Source of the DNA: Paludibacter sp.
GTDB taxonomy: Bacteria > Bacteroidota > Bacteroidia > Bacteroidales > Paludibacteraceae
Direction of reading: 5' to 3'
NCBI RefSeq assembly: GCF_009712605.1
Contig: NZ_WASO01000015.1
Span: 372,001-436,000, forward strand
Length of the DNA: 64,000 bases
The translations under genes and the position numbers were made by a program. The notes under the pieces were generated by a model, which did not search any database, was not told where the DNA came from, and was given only the letters and a program-made list of their open reading frames with translations. This document shows positions 24,675 through 33,283 of the stretch, piece after piece (the first letter of the stretch is position 1; the number at the start of each line of letters is the position of its first letter).

Positions 24675-26204
24675 ATGGGACAAATACAAGACCAGGTGCT
24701 GGTGATCTTCGGAGCATCGGGCGACCTTACTTACCGTAAATTGATTCCTGCGTTGTTCGATCTATTCATGCAGGATTTACTGCCTAAGAATTTTACTATT
24801 CTGGGTGTGAGCCGCACAGAATTCACGGATGCGACTTTCCGTGACAAGATGAACGATGGTATTCGCCAGTTTGCCTACTTCAAAAATCCGAGCAAAGAAA
24901 AGCTTTCCGTTTTTGATGAAAAACTTCATTACCTTGCTATCGAAACGAAAGAGGCAAGCGAATATGTAAAGCTTCAACATAAGCTCAAAAAAATTGATCA
25001 CGATCATCAAACAGGGGGCAATTACCTTTTTTATCTCTCCACGCCTCCGGCTTTGTATGGCTTGATTCCTCAGTTTCTGGCAAAATACGGGCTCAACAAA
25101 GGGCACAACGGTTTTCCGCGACTGATTATTGAAAAACCGTTCGGAGAAGATGTTTATTCTGCTTTTCAACTCAATAAGTTGTTGCTGGAATTCTTCAAAG
25201 AAGAGCAGATTTACCGCATTGACCATTATCTTGGCAAAGAAACTGTTCAGAATGTACTTGTAACCCGTTTTGCAAATGGTATTTATGAACCGCTTTGGAA
25301 TCGGAATTATATCGACCGTGTGGAGATTACCGCAGCCGAAAGTCTCGGAGTGGAAGGCCGTGGTGGATATTACGACCACGCGGGAGCGCTTCGTGATATG
25401 GTGCAAAATCACCTGTTGCAACTGGTGGCTTTGGTTGCCATGGAACCTCCTACCGAGATTAGTGCCGGTGCCATCCGCAACGAAAAAATGAAAGTGTTTC
25501 AGTCGCTGCGACCGCTGAAGGAACATGACTTGTTCAATAGCGTGATACGCGGTCAATACATGTCGTCGAATATTCGGGGCGGTCATTTCAAAGGCTATCG
25601 AGAGGAAGCTGGGGTCGATCCGATGTCGCGAACAGAAACTTACGTAGCACTGAAATTCTTTATCGATAACTGGCGCTGGGGTGGGGTGCCGTTTTATATC
25701 CGTACCGGAAAACGAATGCCGACGCGCGTTTCTGAAATTGTAATTCATTTCAAACCAACGCCGCATAAGCTCTTTGTAAGCAATCCCGAGTTCTGGACAA
25801 TGGGCAATCAGCTCGTACTGCGCATTCATCCCGATGAGGGCATTTTGCTGAAAACCGGCATGAAAGTGCCCGGTGCTGGCTTTGAGGTGAAAACCGTGAA
25901 TATGGATTTTCATTACAAAGACTTGCAGGAAACCTATGTGCCGGGAGCTTACGAACGTCTTTTGCTGGATGGAATGATGGGTGATGCTACGCTTTATACC
26001 CGTGGCGATGGTCTGGAGGCAGCCTGGTGTTTCGTACAGCCAATTCTTGACTTTTGGAAACACAATCCGAATGCTCCGCTCTATGGTTATCCGGCCGGAA
26101 CCTGGGGTCCTGACTGTGCCGATAAATTGATTGGAGGAGAGAAACAAACATGGCGCTATCCGTGTAAGAATCTTGCTGATGATGGAATTTACTGTGAATT
26201 ATGA
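24675..26204 (+). CDS. zwf: Glucose-6-phosphate 1-dehydrogenase
   Basis: First enzyme of the oxidative pentose-phosphate path: glucose 6-phosphate to 6-phosphogluconolactone. 509 residues, normal length. Nucleotide-binding GASGDLTYRKLIPALFDL at about 13-30 and the active-site RIDHYLGKETVQN (catalytic His nearby), plus the C-terminal beta domain with PFYIRTGKRMPTR. Its stop TGA overlaps the ATG of pgl by four bases. Confidence 0.97.
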   Translation: MGQIQDQVLVIFGASGDLTYRKLIPALFDLFMQDLLPKNFTILGVSRTEFTDATFRDKMNDGIRQFAYFKNPSKEKLSVFDEKLHYLAIETKEASEYVKLQHKLKKIDHDHQTGGNYLFYLSTPPALYGLIPQFLAKYGLNKGHNGFPRLIIEKPFGEDVYSAFQLNKLLLEFFKEEQIYRIDHYLGKETVQNVLVTRFANGIYEPLWNRNYIDRVEITAAESLGVEGRGGYYDHAGALRDMVQNHLLQLVALVAMEPPTEISAGAIRNEKMKVFQSLRPLKEHDLFNSVIRGQYMSSNIRGGHFKGYREEAGVDPMSRTETYVALKFFIDNWRWGGVPFYIRTGKRMPTRVSEIVIHFKPTPHKLFVSNPEFWTMGNQLVLRIHPDEGILLKTGMKVPGAGFEVKTVNMDFHYKDLQETYVPGAYERLLLDGMMGDATLYTRGDGLEAAWCFVQPILDFWKHNPNAPLYGYPAGTWGPDCADKLIGGEKQTWRYPCKNLADDGIYCEL

Positions 26205-26902
26205 TGAGGCGAGTTTCCATATTTGAAACCAGCGACGAATTGAATCGTGAAGTGGTCAATTTGGTGGATTTTCTACTGGAATCCAAGCCGGTGGTCAATA
26301 TCAGTCTTTCGGGAGGTTCTACTCCGAAGGCACTGTTTGATTTCTGGGCTAAGGTGAAACAAGAGCCTGATTACTGGAAGAGGATTTACCTCTTTTGGGG
26401 TGATGAGCGTTGTGTGCCTCCCGATCATGAAATGAGCAATTATGGCATGACAAAAATTCATTTGCTCGATAAAATACCCATTCCGGCAGAAAATGTCTTT
26501 CGCATTATGGGCGAGAACGATCCGGAGCAGGAAGCTGTGAGATATGCCAATTTAATCGAACGAAAAGTGCCTTGTTTTGATCTGGTTCTGCTTGGTTTGG
26601 GGGATGATGGTCACACGGTTTCCATCTTTCCTTCGTCGATAAAGCGTTGGACGGATCCGCATACCTGCATCGTTAATCCGCATCCTGAAAGTGGAATGAA
26701 CCGTATAACGATTACAGGGAAGGTGGTGAATGCCGCCAACTACGTGGCCTTTCTGGTGACTGGTCGCAATAAAGCAATTAAAGTACAAGAAATAGTATTG
26801 AACAGGAGGAAATGCATTAATAAATATCCGGCAGCCAAAGTGTACCCGGCTTCCGGAAACCTTCTCTGGTTGCTGGACAAGGATGCGGCTTCTTTGCTGT
26901 AA
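26201..26902 (+). CDS. pgl: 6-phosphogluconolactonase
   Basis: Hydrolyses 6-phosphogluconolactone, completing the operon's three reactions. 233 residues with the SugE/DevB-type blocks NISLSGGSTPKALFDF, LFWGDERCVPPDHEMSNYGM and DLVLLGLGDDGHTVSIFPSS. Overlaps zwf by four bases (ATGA); ATG at 26204 is an equal alternative start. The promoter of the next gene begins inside the last codons. Confidence 0.95.
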   Translation: MMRRVSIFETSDELNREVVNLVDFLLESKPVVNISLSGGSTPKALFDFWAKVKQEPDYWKRIYLFWGDERCVPPDHEMSNYGMTKIHLLDKIPIPAENVFRIMGENDPEQEAVRYANLIERKVPCFDLVLLGLGDDGHTVSIFPSSIKRWTDPHTCIVNPHPESGMNRITITGKVVNAANYVAFLVTGRNKAIKVQEIVLNRRKCINKYPAAKVYPASGNLLWLLDKDAASLL

Positions 26903-26923
26903 TTGAGCATTTCATTACCTTTG
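26893..26923 (+). promoter_or_regulatory. Promoter of the hemerythrin-like/LuxR gene pair
   Basis: TTTG at 26893-26896, 19 bases, TACCTTTG at 26916-26923. The -33 element lies within the 3' end of pgl. Start near 26929, 13 bases before the ATG. Confidence 0.72.
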
Positions 26924-26941
26924 CAATAAAAATGATTTGAT

Positions 26942-27634
26942 ATGTCAATGATTTTATCGGATATGAAGCTCAGCGAGGTAATCCTTCAGCATTATGTGTT
27001 GATGCCGGTTATTCGTCGTTTCAATATAAAACTGGGTTTTGGAGAAAAAACGATCAAGAGGGTGTGCGATGAATATAACCTGGATACCGACCTTTTTCTG
27101 GCGGTAATCAATTTGTATATTCAACAAACGTATGTGATGGAGCAACCCCTGACGGTTGAGCAGGTTACTGCAACTGTCGAATATCTCAAAAACACCAATA
27201 ATCTCATCATGCAATCGCAGTTTCCTAATGTGGAACGACACTTGCATGCACTTATGTCCAATAGCTTTGAACACAACAAAACTATTGGGGTGATTAATAA
27301 TTTCTTTCAGGAAATAAAAAGCGAGTTATTGGCTGGAATTGAATATGATAACAAGCAAAGGTTTCCTTATATCGAGCGTTTATGTAATGATGAGACGGAG
27401 GCATGGGCGCAAAAGCCAGCCGATTCTCCGGTGAAAGAGCCGGTGGATGAGAAGATATTCGATTTGCGTAGCATGTTGATGAAATACCTTACAGGAGAAG
27501 CAGATCAAAACCTTTGCTATGCTGTCTTCTTTGCCCTGTTTACTCTCGAAAACGATATCCGCCAGTACAACAAGATCTGCGAACGACTTCTCAATCCTGC
27601 GGTTAATAATCTCGAAATAAATGCTGAAAGATAG
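26942..27634 (+). CDS. Hemerythrin/RIC-like helical protein lacking clear iron ligands
   Basis: 230 residues, all-helical, no signal. The N-terminal 60 residues (PVIRRFNIKLGFGEKTIKRV, then CDEYNLDTDLFLAVI) resemble the DUF542 part of RIC/YtfE iron-sulfur repair proteins, but lack its Cys pair. The middle (EYLKNTNNLIMQSQFPNVER, FFQEIKSELLAGIEYDNKQR, FPYIERL) follows the hemerythrin helix pattern, yet the HH and HxxxE/EE ligand positions appear as NN, AG and D-N. So the fold is inferred and iron binding is doubtful. It overlaps the next, LuxR-type gene by 14 bases, suggesting a sensor-regulator pair. Confidence 0.68.
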   Translation: MSMILSDMKLSEVILQHYVLMPVIRRFNIKLGFGEKTIKRVCDEYNLDTDLFLAVINLYIQQTYVMEQPLTVEQVTATVEYLKNTNNLIMQSQFPNVERHLHALMSNSFEHNKTIGVINNFFQEIKSELLAGIEYDNKQRFPYIERLCNDETEAWAQKPADSPVKEPVDEKIFDLRSMLMKYLTGEADQNLCYAVFFALFTLENDIRQYNKICERLLNPAVNNLEINAER

Positions 27635-28178
27635 AAAAATAGCTGTTATTACAAGCCATTTTCTGGAAGGCAGGGGCTTGTGTTCGCTGCTGACTGAAAA
27701 TTTTAGTGATATTGAGATTCGTCTTTTCTCCTCACCGGTGGAACTGTCAGATTCTGAAAGCAACAGCTATGATTTGTTTCTTGTGTCAGCCGACTTGTTT
27801 GTTATTCATTTTGAGTATCTATTGCCCAGAAAAAACAAAGTTGTGGTTTTTGGTAATGCTTTGTCTGATGAATTTCAACACTCTTCCTTGCCGTTTCTCA
27901 ATATCAATACTTCCGAGGCTGACTTTGTAAAACAGGTTGATAATTTGCTTAATAAGTCAATTTCTTACGATAATAGCGATGGTTTGACTGTTCGTGAAAC
28001 CGAAGTGTTGACGTTGGTCGCCAAAGGGCTGCTTAATAAAGAAATTGCTGATCAGTTGGGAATAAGTCTGCATACAGTGATTTCGCACCGAAAGAACATT
28101 GCTTCCAAACTGGGGATTAAGACAGTTTCAGGTTTTACGATGTATGCGGCCATGAATGGGCTTATTTCTTTAAGTTAA
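27621..28178 (+). CDS. LuxR-type DNA-binding response regulator with degenerate receiver
   Basis: 185 residues. The C-terminal LuxR/GerE helix-turn-helix is clear: LTVRETEVLTLVAKGLLNKE then IADQLGISLHTVISHRKNIA (about 124-163). The N-terminal 115 residues have receiver-like spacing (KIAVITSHFLEGRGLCSLL, YDLFLVSADLF) but no proper acidic pocket or phospho-acceptor Asp in the usual DxxMP context, so it is probably not phosphorylated in the normal way. Overlap with the preceding gene implies translational coupling. Target genes unknown; the promoter at 28.67 kb with its palindrome is a candidate. Confidence 0.85.
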   Translation: MLKDRKIAVITSHFLEGRGLCSLLTENFSDIEIRLFSSPVELSDSESNSYDLFLVSADLFVIHFEYLLPRKNKVVVFGNALSDEFQHSSLPFLNINTSEADFVKQVDNLLNKSISYDNSDGLTVRETEVLTLVAKGLLNKEIADQLGISLHTVISHRKNIASKLGIKTVSGFTMYAAMNGLISLS

Positions 28179-28275
28179 TGCCTGATTTTAAATAGATATT
28201 TAGTTCAACCATTTACAAAATGTTATTTTCATAGAGATACGATCTGTCTGATTTTACTAATCAGAGCGTCGGTTT

Positions 28276-28317
28276 AAGCGGGACTTTCAAACAAAAGGAA
28301 GCCCGCTTGTTTTTTTA
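28276..28317 (+). terminator. Terminator of the LuxR-type gene
   Basis: Stem AAGCGGG / CCCGCTT extended by CTTTC/GGAAG pairing, then GTTTTTTT. Confidence 0.85.
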
Positions 28318-28669
28318 TGTATGACGATTGGGGAATGATCGGACTAAGCGTTTGATGGCATGGAGATTCTTGCATTTTCACTCAATTTTTCCGATAAAGT
28401 GGTCAGAATGTTTGAAGATGGAACAAATATGGTGCAAAGTGAAATATCAAATGGATATTCAATAAGTTTAGATTGCATTAAAATGATATTAATATATTGT
28501 TAATAATGGAAATGTGTCAAAATGGGCCTCTGCTTGCTGTTTTTATAAGTGTATATGATACACTATACAAAAAAGAATGTAATACATTGATAATTAACAA
28601 TATAAGTCAAAATTAAAAATACTAACGAAAAATAAAAAACAGTATATATAGTAAATAAAACAAAAAATA
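28318..28669. other. AT-rich intergenic region
   Basis: About 350 bases without a credible ORF. It becomes very AT-rich from about 28480 on and holds one 17-base dyad (28548-28564). Such curved, A-tract DNA upstream of a strong promoter can act as an UP-like or binding region; this is inference. Confidence 0.5.
28548..28564. repeat. Operator-like dyad AGTGTAT-atg-ATACACT
   Basis: Perfect 7-bp inverted repeat with a three-base spacer, 106 bases upstream of the -33 element at 28670. Confidence 0.5.
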
Positions 28670-28702
28670 TTTGGAAAACATGTTGTACAACATATAAATT
28701 TG
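28670..28702 (+). promoter_or_regulatory. Strong promoter with palindrome in its spacer
   Basis: TTTG at 28670-28673, 21 bases, TAAATTTG at 28695-28702. The spacer contains the perfect 14-bp palindrome ATGTTGTACAACAT (28680-28693), one base before the -7 box, where a bound repressor would block RNA polymerase. Start near 28709. Confidence 0.7.
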
Positions 28703-28738
28703 CATTGTCAAAAAGAAACAAGTAGTTGATAGATTTCT

Positions 28739-28787
28739 AATACAAAGCTTACCTGAAAAACACTGGGTGAACTTTGTATTTTTTTTT
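28739..28787 (+). terminator. Leader terminator/attenuator upstream of the 28848 gene
   Basis: AATACAAAG (28739-28747) pairs with CTTTGTATT (28772-28780), extended inside by TTACC/GGTGA pairing, then nine T to 28787. It lies about 30 bases after the inferred start of transcription and 60 before the ATG, so it would yield an RNA of about 80 bases or act as an attenuator. Confidence 0.6.
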
Positions 28788-28847
28788 AGATTGTAGTTTT
28801 ATTTAGTTTTAGACAAAAAGATTGTGTAACTTTTAATTATTTAGGTT

Positions 28848-29213
28848 ATGAAAAAGATGATGTTAGTTTTAGTAGTGTTCGTGGCAGGTGTAGTTTCAAC
28901 TTATGCCATTAATCCGGTAGAAACAGGAGTATTTTATACCTTTAACAACGAACCGGTATTTAATCGTTTGATGAAGTATTTGAATGTGGATGACGAACAG
29001 GCAGATAACCTGAAGTATATCTTCGAAACAACTGCAAGTAAAATGCAAACAGCAGTCAAAAGCAACAACGATGCTGCTTATAGTAAAGCTGTAAATTTCA
29101 ATCTTGCAAATGCCAAAAACATTCTTACTCATTCTCAGTACATCAAATATCTGTCAATGATTAATCTTACACTTACAAACAGATATCAGGAAATATCTCT
29201 TGGTGAAAAGTAA
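28848..29213 (+). CDS. Small exported protein of unknown function
   Basis: 121 residues with a signal peptide MKKMMLVLVVFVAGVVSTYA. The mature part is helical and charged (VFNRLMKYLNVDDEQADNLK, NAKNILTHSQYIKYLSMINL) with no Cys. The spacing of Leu, Gln and Tyr in THSQYIKYLSMINLTLTNR slightly recalls the LTxxQ repeats of Spy/CpxP periplasmic proteins, but I cannot assign it. It sits behind the strongest and most structured promoter region of the window, so it is probably abundant and tightly regulated. A terminator follows. Confidence 0.75.
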   Translation: MKKMMLVLVVFVAGVVSTYAINPVETGVFYTFNNEPVFNRLMKYLNVDDEQADNLKYIFETTASKMQTAVKSNNDAAYSKAVNFNLANAKNILTHSQYIKYLSMINLTLTNRYQEISLGEK

Positions 29214-29280
29214 AAATTATGAATGGTGAAATGCACTGTCAAGGCCCGGCTTTGCCAGGGTTGATAATTGGAAATCTTAT

Positions 29281-29320
29281 AAATGGGTATGCGAGTCTTT
29301 CGGATACCCATTTTTGTTTT
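29281..29320. terminator. Bidirectional terminator
   Basis: Perfect 10-bp stem AAATGGGTAT / ATACCCATTT with T-runs on both sides, between the small exported gene (+) and the epimerase (-). Confidence 0.9.
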
Positions 29321-29325
29321 TGATG

Positions 29326-30447
29326 CTAAATGCTTACTTTCTCTAACTTGGAAAGATAGGAACCCTCCATTCTTGCTCCAAGCCCGGGAGTCTCAGGTAA
29401 AGAGACTTTGCCGTTTTCTCCATAAACGATCCCTCCAGTCACAGGATCCTCAACAAACATCAGTGGTGTGTCGAAATCATAGTGAATAATTAAATCGCTT
29501 GTTAATGCGAGATGGGCAGAGGCGGTAAAGGCAAGTCGCGATTCCAGAAAGCCGCCGATTTGAATGTAGTTGTTGTTTTGCTTTGCGATTTCAATTATTT
29601 TCAATGCTTCAAAAATTCCTCCCGATTTTCCAAGCTTGATGTTGAAATAATCGCAGGCGTTTAGTTCGTTCAGTCGCTTTGCATCATAGCTGTTACAGCA
29701 CGATTCGTCTGCCATTATAGGTATGGGGCTCATTTGTTTGATATGCGGTAATTCCATGAACTCTTCGCGAAGGATTGGCTCCTCACACAGTTGAATATTA
29801 TATTGCTGCATGGCTTGCAATATTTCTACTACTTCATCGGTTTTCCATCCCTGATTGGCGTCTATCCGCATGGGTAATTCCATTCCAATGGCTTCCCTGA
29901 TTAGCCGTATGCGTTCTATATCGGCCTCTTTTGACTCCCCCAGCTTGATCTTGATTACCGTAAAGCCTTGTTCTTTTATCTTAATCGCATCTTGCACCAT
30001 CTTTTGTGGGTCGCCTATGCTAACGGTACAGTCGGTGTATATGCTTTTCGTTTGGGTTCCTCCAAGGAATTTGTAAAGTGGTAAGCCTGCATGTTGTGAT
30101 GCAATATCGTATAAGGCAATATCAAATGCGCTTTTGATGCTGGAGTTAGCATAAATGGTTTTATTCAAGGTCGAGGTACATCCGGCAATGTCAAGAGCAT
30201 TCTTTCCTTTCAAGGCCTTCGCAAGATATTGCCCTACGATAAATCCGGTTTCCATGCTTTCTCCATTGATTGTCATGAACGGACTGCATTCTCCGAAGCC
30301 GGAGATGCCTTTGTTGGTGTGAATTACTACGACCACATTTTGAGCATGTGTCAATGGTCCGAGTGATATTACAAACGGTTCTTTTAATTTTATAGGCGAT
30401 TTGTAGATGTCAACACCACTTATAATCAACTCTTCGTTCTCTTTCAT
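29326..30447 (-). CDS. Enolase-superfamily epimerase, dipeptide (Ala-Glu type) epimerase-like
   Basis: 373-residue member of the muconate-cycloisomerase/dipeptide-epimerase branch. The N-terminal capping domain is followed by the TIM barrel with the base motif KIKLG (second Lys catalytic), metal ligands DANQGW, EEPI and ADES, and the opposite base in NIKLGKSGG. Likely role: epimerising L-Ala-D/L-Glu or a similar dipeptide from cell-wall recycling, which fits the LD-carboxypeptidase gene further along the same strand. Substrate is inferred; other dipeptides are possible. Confidence 0.85.
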   Translation of the reverse strand: MKENEELIISGVDIYKSPIKLKEPFVISLGPLTHAQNVVVVIHTNKGISGFGECSPFMTINGESMETGFIVGQYLAKALKGKNALDIAGCTSTLNKTIYANSSIKSAFDIALYDIASQHAGLPLYKFLGGTQTKSIYTDCTVSIGDPQKMVQDAIKIKEQGFTVIKIKLGESKEADIERIRLIREAIGMELPMRIDANQGWKTDEVVEILQAMQQYNIQLCEEPILREEFMELPHIKQMSPIPIMADESCCNSYDAKRLNELNACDYFNIKLGKSGGIFEALKIIEIAKQNNNYIQIGGFLESRLAFTASAHLALTSDLIIHYDFDTPLMFVEDPVTGGIVYGENGKVSLPETPGLGARMEGSYLSKLEKVSI

Positions 30448-30510
30448 CGTCTTCTGAAATTATGTATGTATCAATAATGGGAAATACGCACTTGTTTAGT
30501 CTGTAAAAGT

Positions 30511-30548
30511 ATAAAAAAAGGCCACCTCTTTATTTAGAGGTGGCCTTT
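30511..30548 (-). terminator. Rho-independent terminator of ppdK
   Basis: Perfect 13-bp stem AAAGGCCACCTCT / AGAGGTGGCCTTT with a six-base loop; the T-run on the minus strand comes from the A-run at 30513-30519. Confidence 0.92.
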
Positions 30549-30562
30549 GAATGTATTGGCGC

Positions 30563-33283
30563 TTATCGCACTGCGGCTTGCGCTGCGGCTATGCGGGCGA
30601 TAGGTACACGGAAGGGTGAACAACTTACGTAGTTCATGCCAAGCGTGTGGCAGAATTCTACAGAAGAAGGTTCTCCGCCATGTTCTCCGCAAATACCCAC
30701 TTTCAATTCGGGTTTCGTGGCACGTCCTCCGGCTACAGCCTGACGCATCAGGCCACCAACGCCTTCCTGGTCAAGAACTTCAAAAGGATCGTTTTTCAGA
30801 ATGCCTAAATCCTGATAGATTTTCAGGAATTTGCCTGCATCGTCACGTGAATAACCGAATGTCATTTGAGTAAGGTCGTTGGTGCCGAAGGAGAAGAATT
30901 CGGCAACTTCAGCAATTTTGCCTGCTGTAACCGCTGCGCGGGGAACTTCAATCATTGTACCAATCTTATATGCAATGCGTTTGCCTCTTTCAGTAAACAC
31001 TTTTTCAGCTGTTTCGTTGATGATTTGAGCCTGAAGCTTCAGCTCTTCAATCACACCAACCAAAGGCACCATAATTTCAGGATGAACGTCAATGCCTTTC
31101 TCCTGTACATTCAATGCGGCTTCGATAATGGCACGAGCTTGCATTTCCGTAATTTCAGGGTATGTGTTTCCTAAGCGGCATCCACGGTGTCCGAGCATTG
31201 GGTTAAATTCTTCCAGTGAGTTGCAGGCAGCTACAACTTCGTCGAGAGTTAAGCCCATTTCTGTAGCAAGTTCTTTTTGAGTAGCCAGTTGGTGAGGTAC
31301 AAATTCATGAAGAGGAGGATCGAGCAAACGAATTGTGACACCAAAGCCGTCCATTGCTTCAAAAATACCTTCAAAGTCACCTCTTTGCATTGGCAACAGC
31401 TTTTTAAGGGCTTCGCGACGTCCGGCTTCATCTTTTGAAAGAATCATTTCGCGCATTGCTTTAATGCGGTCTCCTTCGAAGAACATGTGCTCTGTGCGGC
31501 ATAATCCGATACCCTTTGCACCAAACCCACGAGCAACTCTTGCGTCGTTAGGGGTGTCGGCATTAGTGCGAACATCCATTTTGGTGTATTTGTCGGCCAA
31601 CGTCATGATTTCAGCAAAGTCGCCACTAACTTCGGCATCTTTTGTATTTACTTTACCATCGTAAACGTCACCTGTAGAACCATTCAACGAAATCCAGTCA
31701 CCTTCTTTGTAGGTTGTACCGCGCATTGTAATTGTGCGGGCTTTGTAATCTATCTTTATTTCTCCTGCTCCGGAAACACAGCATTTACCCATACCTCTAG
31801 CAACAACAGCAGCGTGAGAAGTCATACCGCCACGGGCAGTAAGGATGCCCTGAGCTACGTGCATACCACGAAGGTCTTCGGGAGATGTTTCAATACGGAC
31901 GAGGATAACTTTTTCGCGTTTTTCGGCCCATGCTTCAGCATCATCAGCAAAGAAAACGATACGGCCGGTAGCTGCGCCCGGAGATGCAGGTAAACCTTTT
32001 GCCATGACTTTAGCCGATTTTATAGCTTTCGGGTCAAAAATCGGGTGCAAGAGTTCATCCAGTTTTTGAGGTTCAATTCGCAAGAGGGCTGTCTTTTCGT
32101 CAATCATTCCCTCTTTTAACATCTCATTGGCAATGCGAACCATAGCAGCGCCGGTACGTTTACCGTTTCGGGTTTGGAGTAACCACAGTTTACCGTCCTG
32201 AATTGTAAATTCGATATCCTGCATATCAGCACTATGGTTTTCCAGTTTTTGCTGAATTTCATTTAGTTCTGCATATGCTTCCGGCATAGCTTCTTCAAGA
32301 GAAGGATATTGTTCTTTGCGAACATCTTCACTGATGTTTTGCAGAGCAGCCCAGCGGCGTGAACCTTCTATGGTGATTTGTTGGGGTGTGCGGATACCGG
32401 CTACCACGTCTTCTCCCTGAGCGTTGATAAGGTATTCACCGTTAAAAATATCTTCTCCGGTGGATGCGTCACGGGTGAACGCAACACCAGTAGCTGAGTT
32501 ATTGCCCATGTTGCCGAATACCATCGCTTGAACATTTACGGCAGTTCCCCATTCTGCAGGAATTTTATTCAGTTTGCGGTAGAGAATTGCGCGTTCGTTC
32601 ATCCAACTGTCAAATACAGCCATAACAGCTCCCCAGAGTTGTTCCCATGGGTCGGTAGGGAAGTCTTTACCGGTATTTTCTTTTACGGCAGCTTTGAATT
32701 TAACCACCAGTTCGCGGAGATCTTCAGTTGTGAGATCAGTGTCGTTTACTATGCCTTTGTCGTGTTTTGCTTTGTGGATGATTACTTCAAATGGATCTTC
32801 ATCTTCTTTGCTTACGGGTTTCATTCCTAAAACAACATCACCATACATTTGAACAAAGCGACGGTAAGAGTCCCATGCAAAACGGGGATTACCGCTTTTA
32901 GCAGCTAAAGTTTCCACAGCAGCATCATTCAACCCGAGATTGAGGATCGTGTCCATCATACCCGGCATGGATGCGCGTGCGCCTGAACGTACTGAAACGA
33001 GTAAAGGATTGGTATTATCTCCGAACTTCGGGCCGGCAACGGCGTCTTCAACTTGTTTCATTGCGGCTTCTACTTCCGGTTTGATGAGTTGAACAACGGC
33101 ATCTTGCCCGATTCTATAATATTCATTACACATTTCGGTAGTAATGGTAAAACCCGGAGGTACCGGAATTCCGATTAGATTCATTTCAGCCAGATTTGCA
33201 CCTTTGCCTCCAAGCAAATCTCTCATCTTTCCGTCTCCTTCGGCGGTTTTGTTACCGAAAGAATAAACATTTTTTGTACTCAT
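30563..33283 (-). CDS. ppdK: Pyruvate, phosphate dikinase
   Basis: Interconverts pyruvate + ATP + Pi and PEP + AMP + PPi. 906 residues, normal size. N-terminal ATP-grasp domain with GKGANLAEMNLIGIPVPPGF; central phosphohistidine domain with the catalytic His in TARGGMTSHAAVVARGMGK; C-terminal PEP-binding TIM barrel ending GICGEHGGEPSSVEF. With PPi-dependent Pfp it supports a PPi-linked, reversible glycolysis. It has a 700-base upstream gap and its own terminator, so it is a single-gene transcript. Confidence 0.97.
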   Translation of the reverse strand: MSTKNVYSFGNKTAEGDGKMRDLLGGKGANLAEMNLIGIPVPPGFTITTEMCNEYYRIGQDAVVQLIKPEVEAAMKQVEDAVAGPKFGDNTNPLLVSVRSGARASMPGMMDTILNLGLNDAAVETLAAKSGNPRFAWDSYRRFVQMYGDVVLGMKPVSKEDEDPFEVIIHKAKHDKGIVNDTDLTTEDLRELVVKFKAAVKENTGKDFPTDPWEQLWGAVMAVFDSWMNERAILYRKLNKIPAEWGTAVNVQAMVFGNMGNNSATGVAFTRDASTGEDIFNGEYLINAQGEDVVAGIRTPQQITIEGSRRWAALQNISEDVRKEQYPSLEEAMPEAYAELNEIQQKLENHSADMQDIEFTIQDGKLWLLQTRNGKRTGAAMVRIANEMLKEGMIDEKTALLRIEPQKLDELLHPIFDPKAIKSAKVMAKGLPASPGAATGRIVFFADDAEAWAEKREKVILVRIETSPEDLRGMHVAQGILTARGGMTSHAAVVARGMGKCCVSGAGEIKIDYKARTITMRGTTYKEGDWISLNGSTGDVYDGKVNTKDAEVSGDFAEIMTLADKYTKMDVRTNADTPNDARVARGFGAKGIGLCRTEHMFFEGDRIKAMREMILSKDEAGRREALKKLLPMQRGDFEGIFEAMDGFGVTIRLLDPPLHEFVPHQLATQKELATEMGLTLDEVVAACNSLEEFNPMLGHRGCRLGNTYPEITEMQARAIIEAALNVQEKGIDVHPEIMVPLVGVIEELKLQAQIINETAEKVFTERGKRIAYKIGTMIEVPRAAVTAGKIAEVAEFFSFGTNDLTQMTFGYSRDDAGKFLKIYQDLGILKNDPFEVLDQEGVGGLMRQAVAGGRATKPELKVGICGEHGGEPSSVEFCHTLGMNYVSCSPFRVPIARIAAAQAAVR

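Noticed and set aside
24777-26147. 456-residue ORF on the minus strand
   Set aside because: Exactly opposite zwf, whose protein is certain; no family-like motif, promoter or start context. A shadow frame.
28739-28787. Terminator of an upstream gene
   Set aside because: The upstream LuxR-type gene already has its own terminator at 28276-28317, and a consensus promoter lies between the two.
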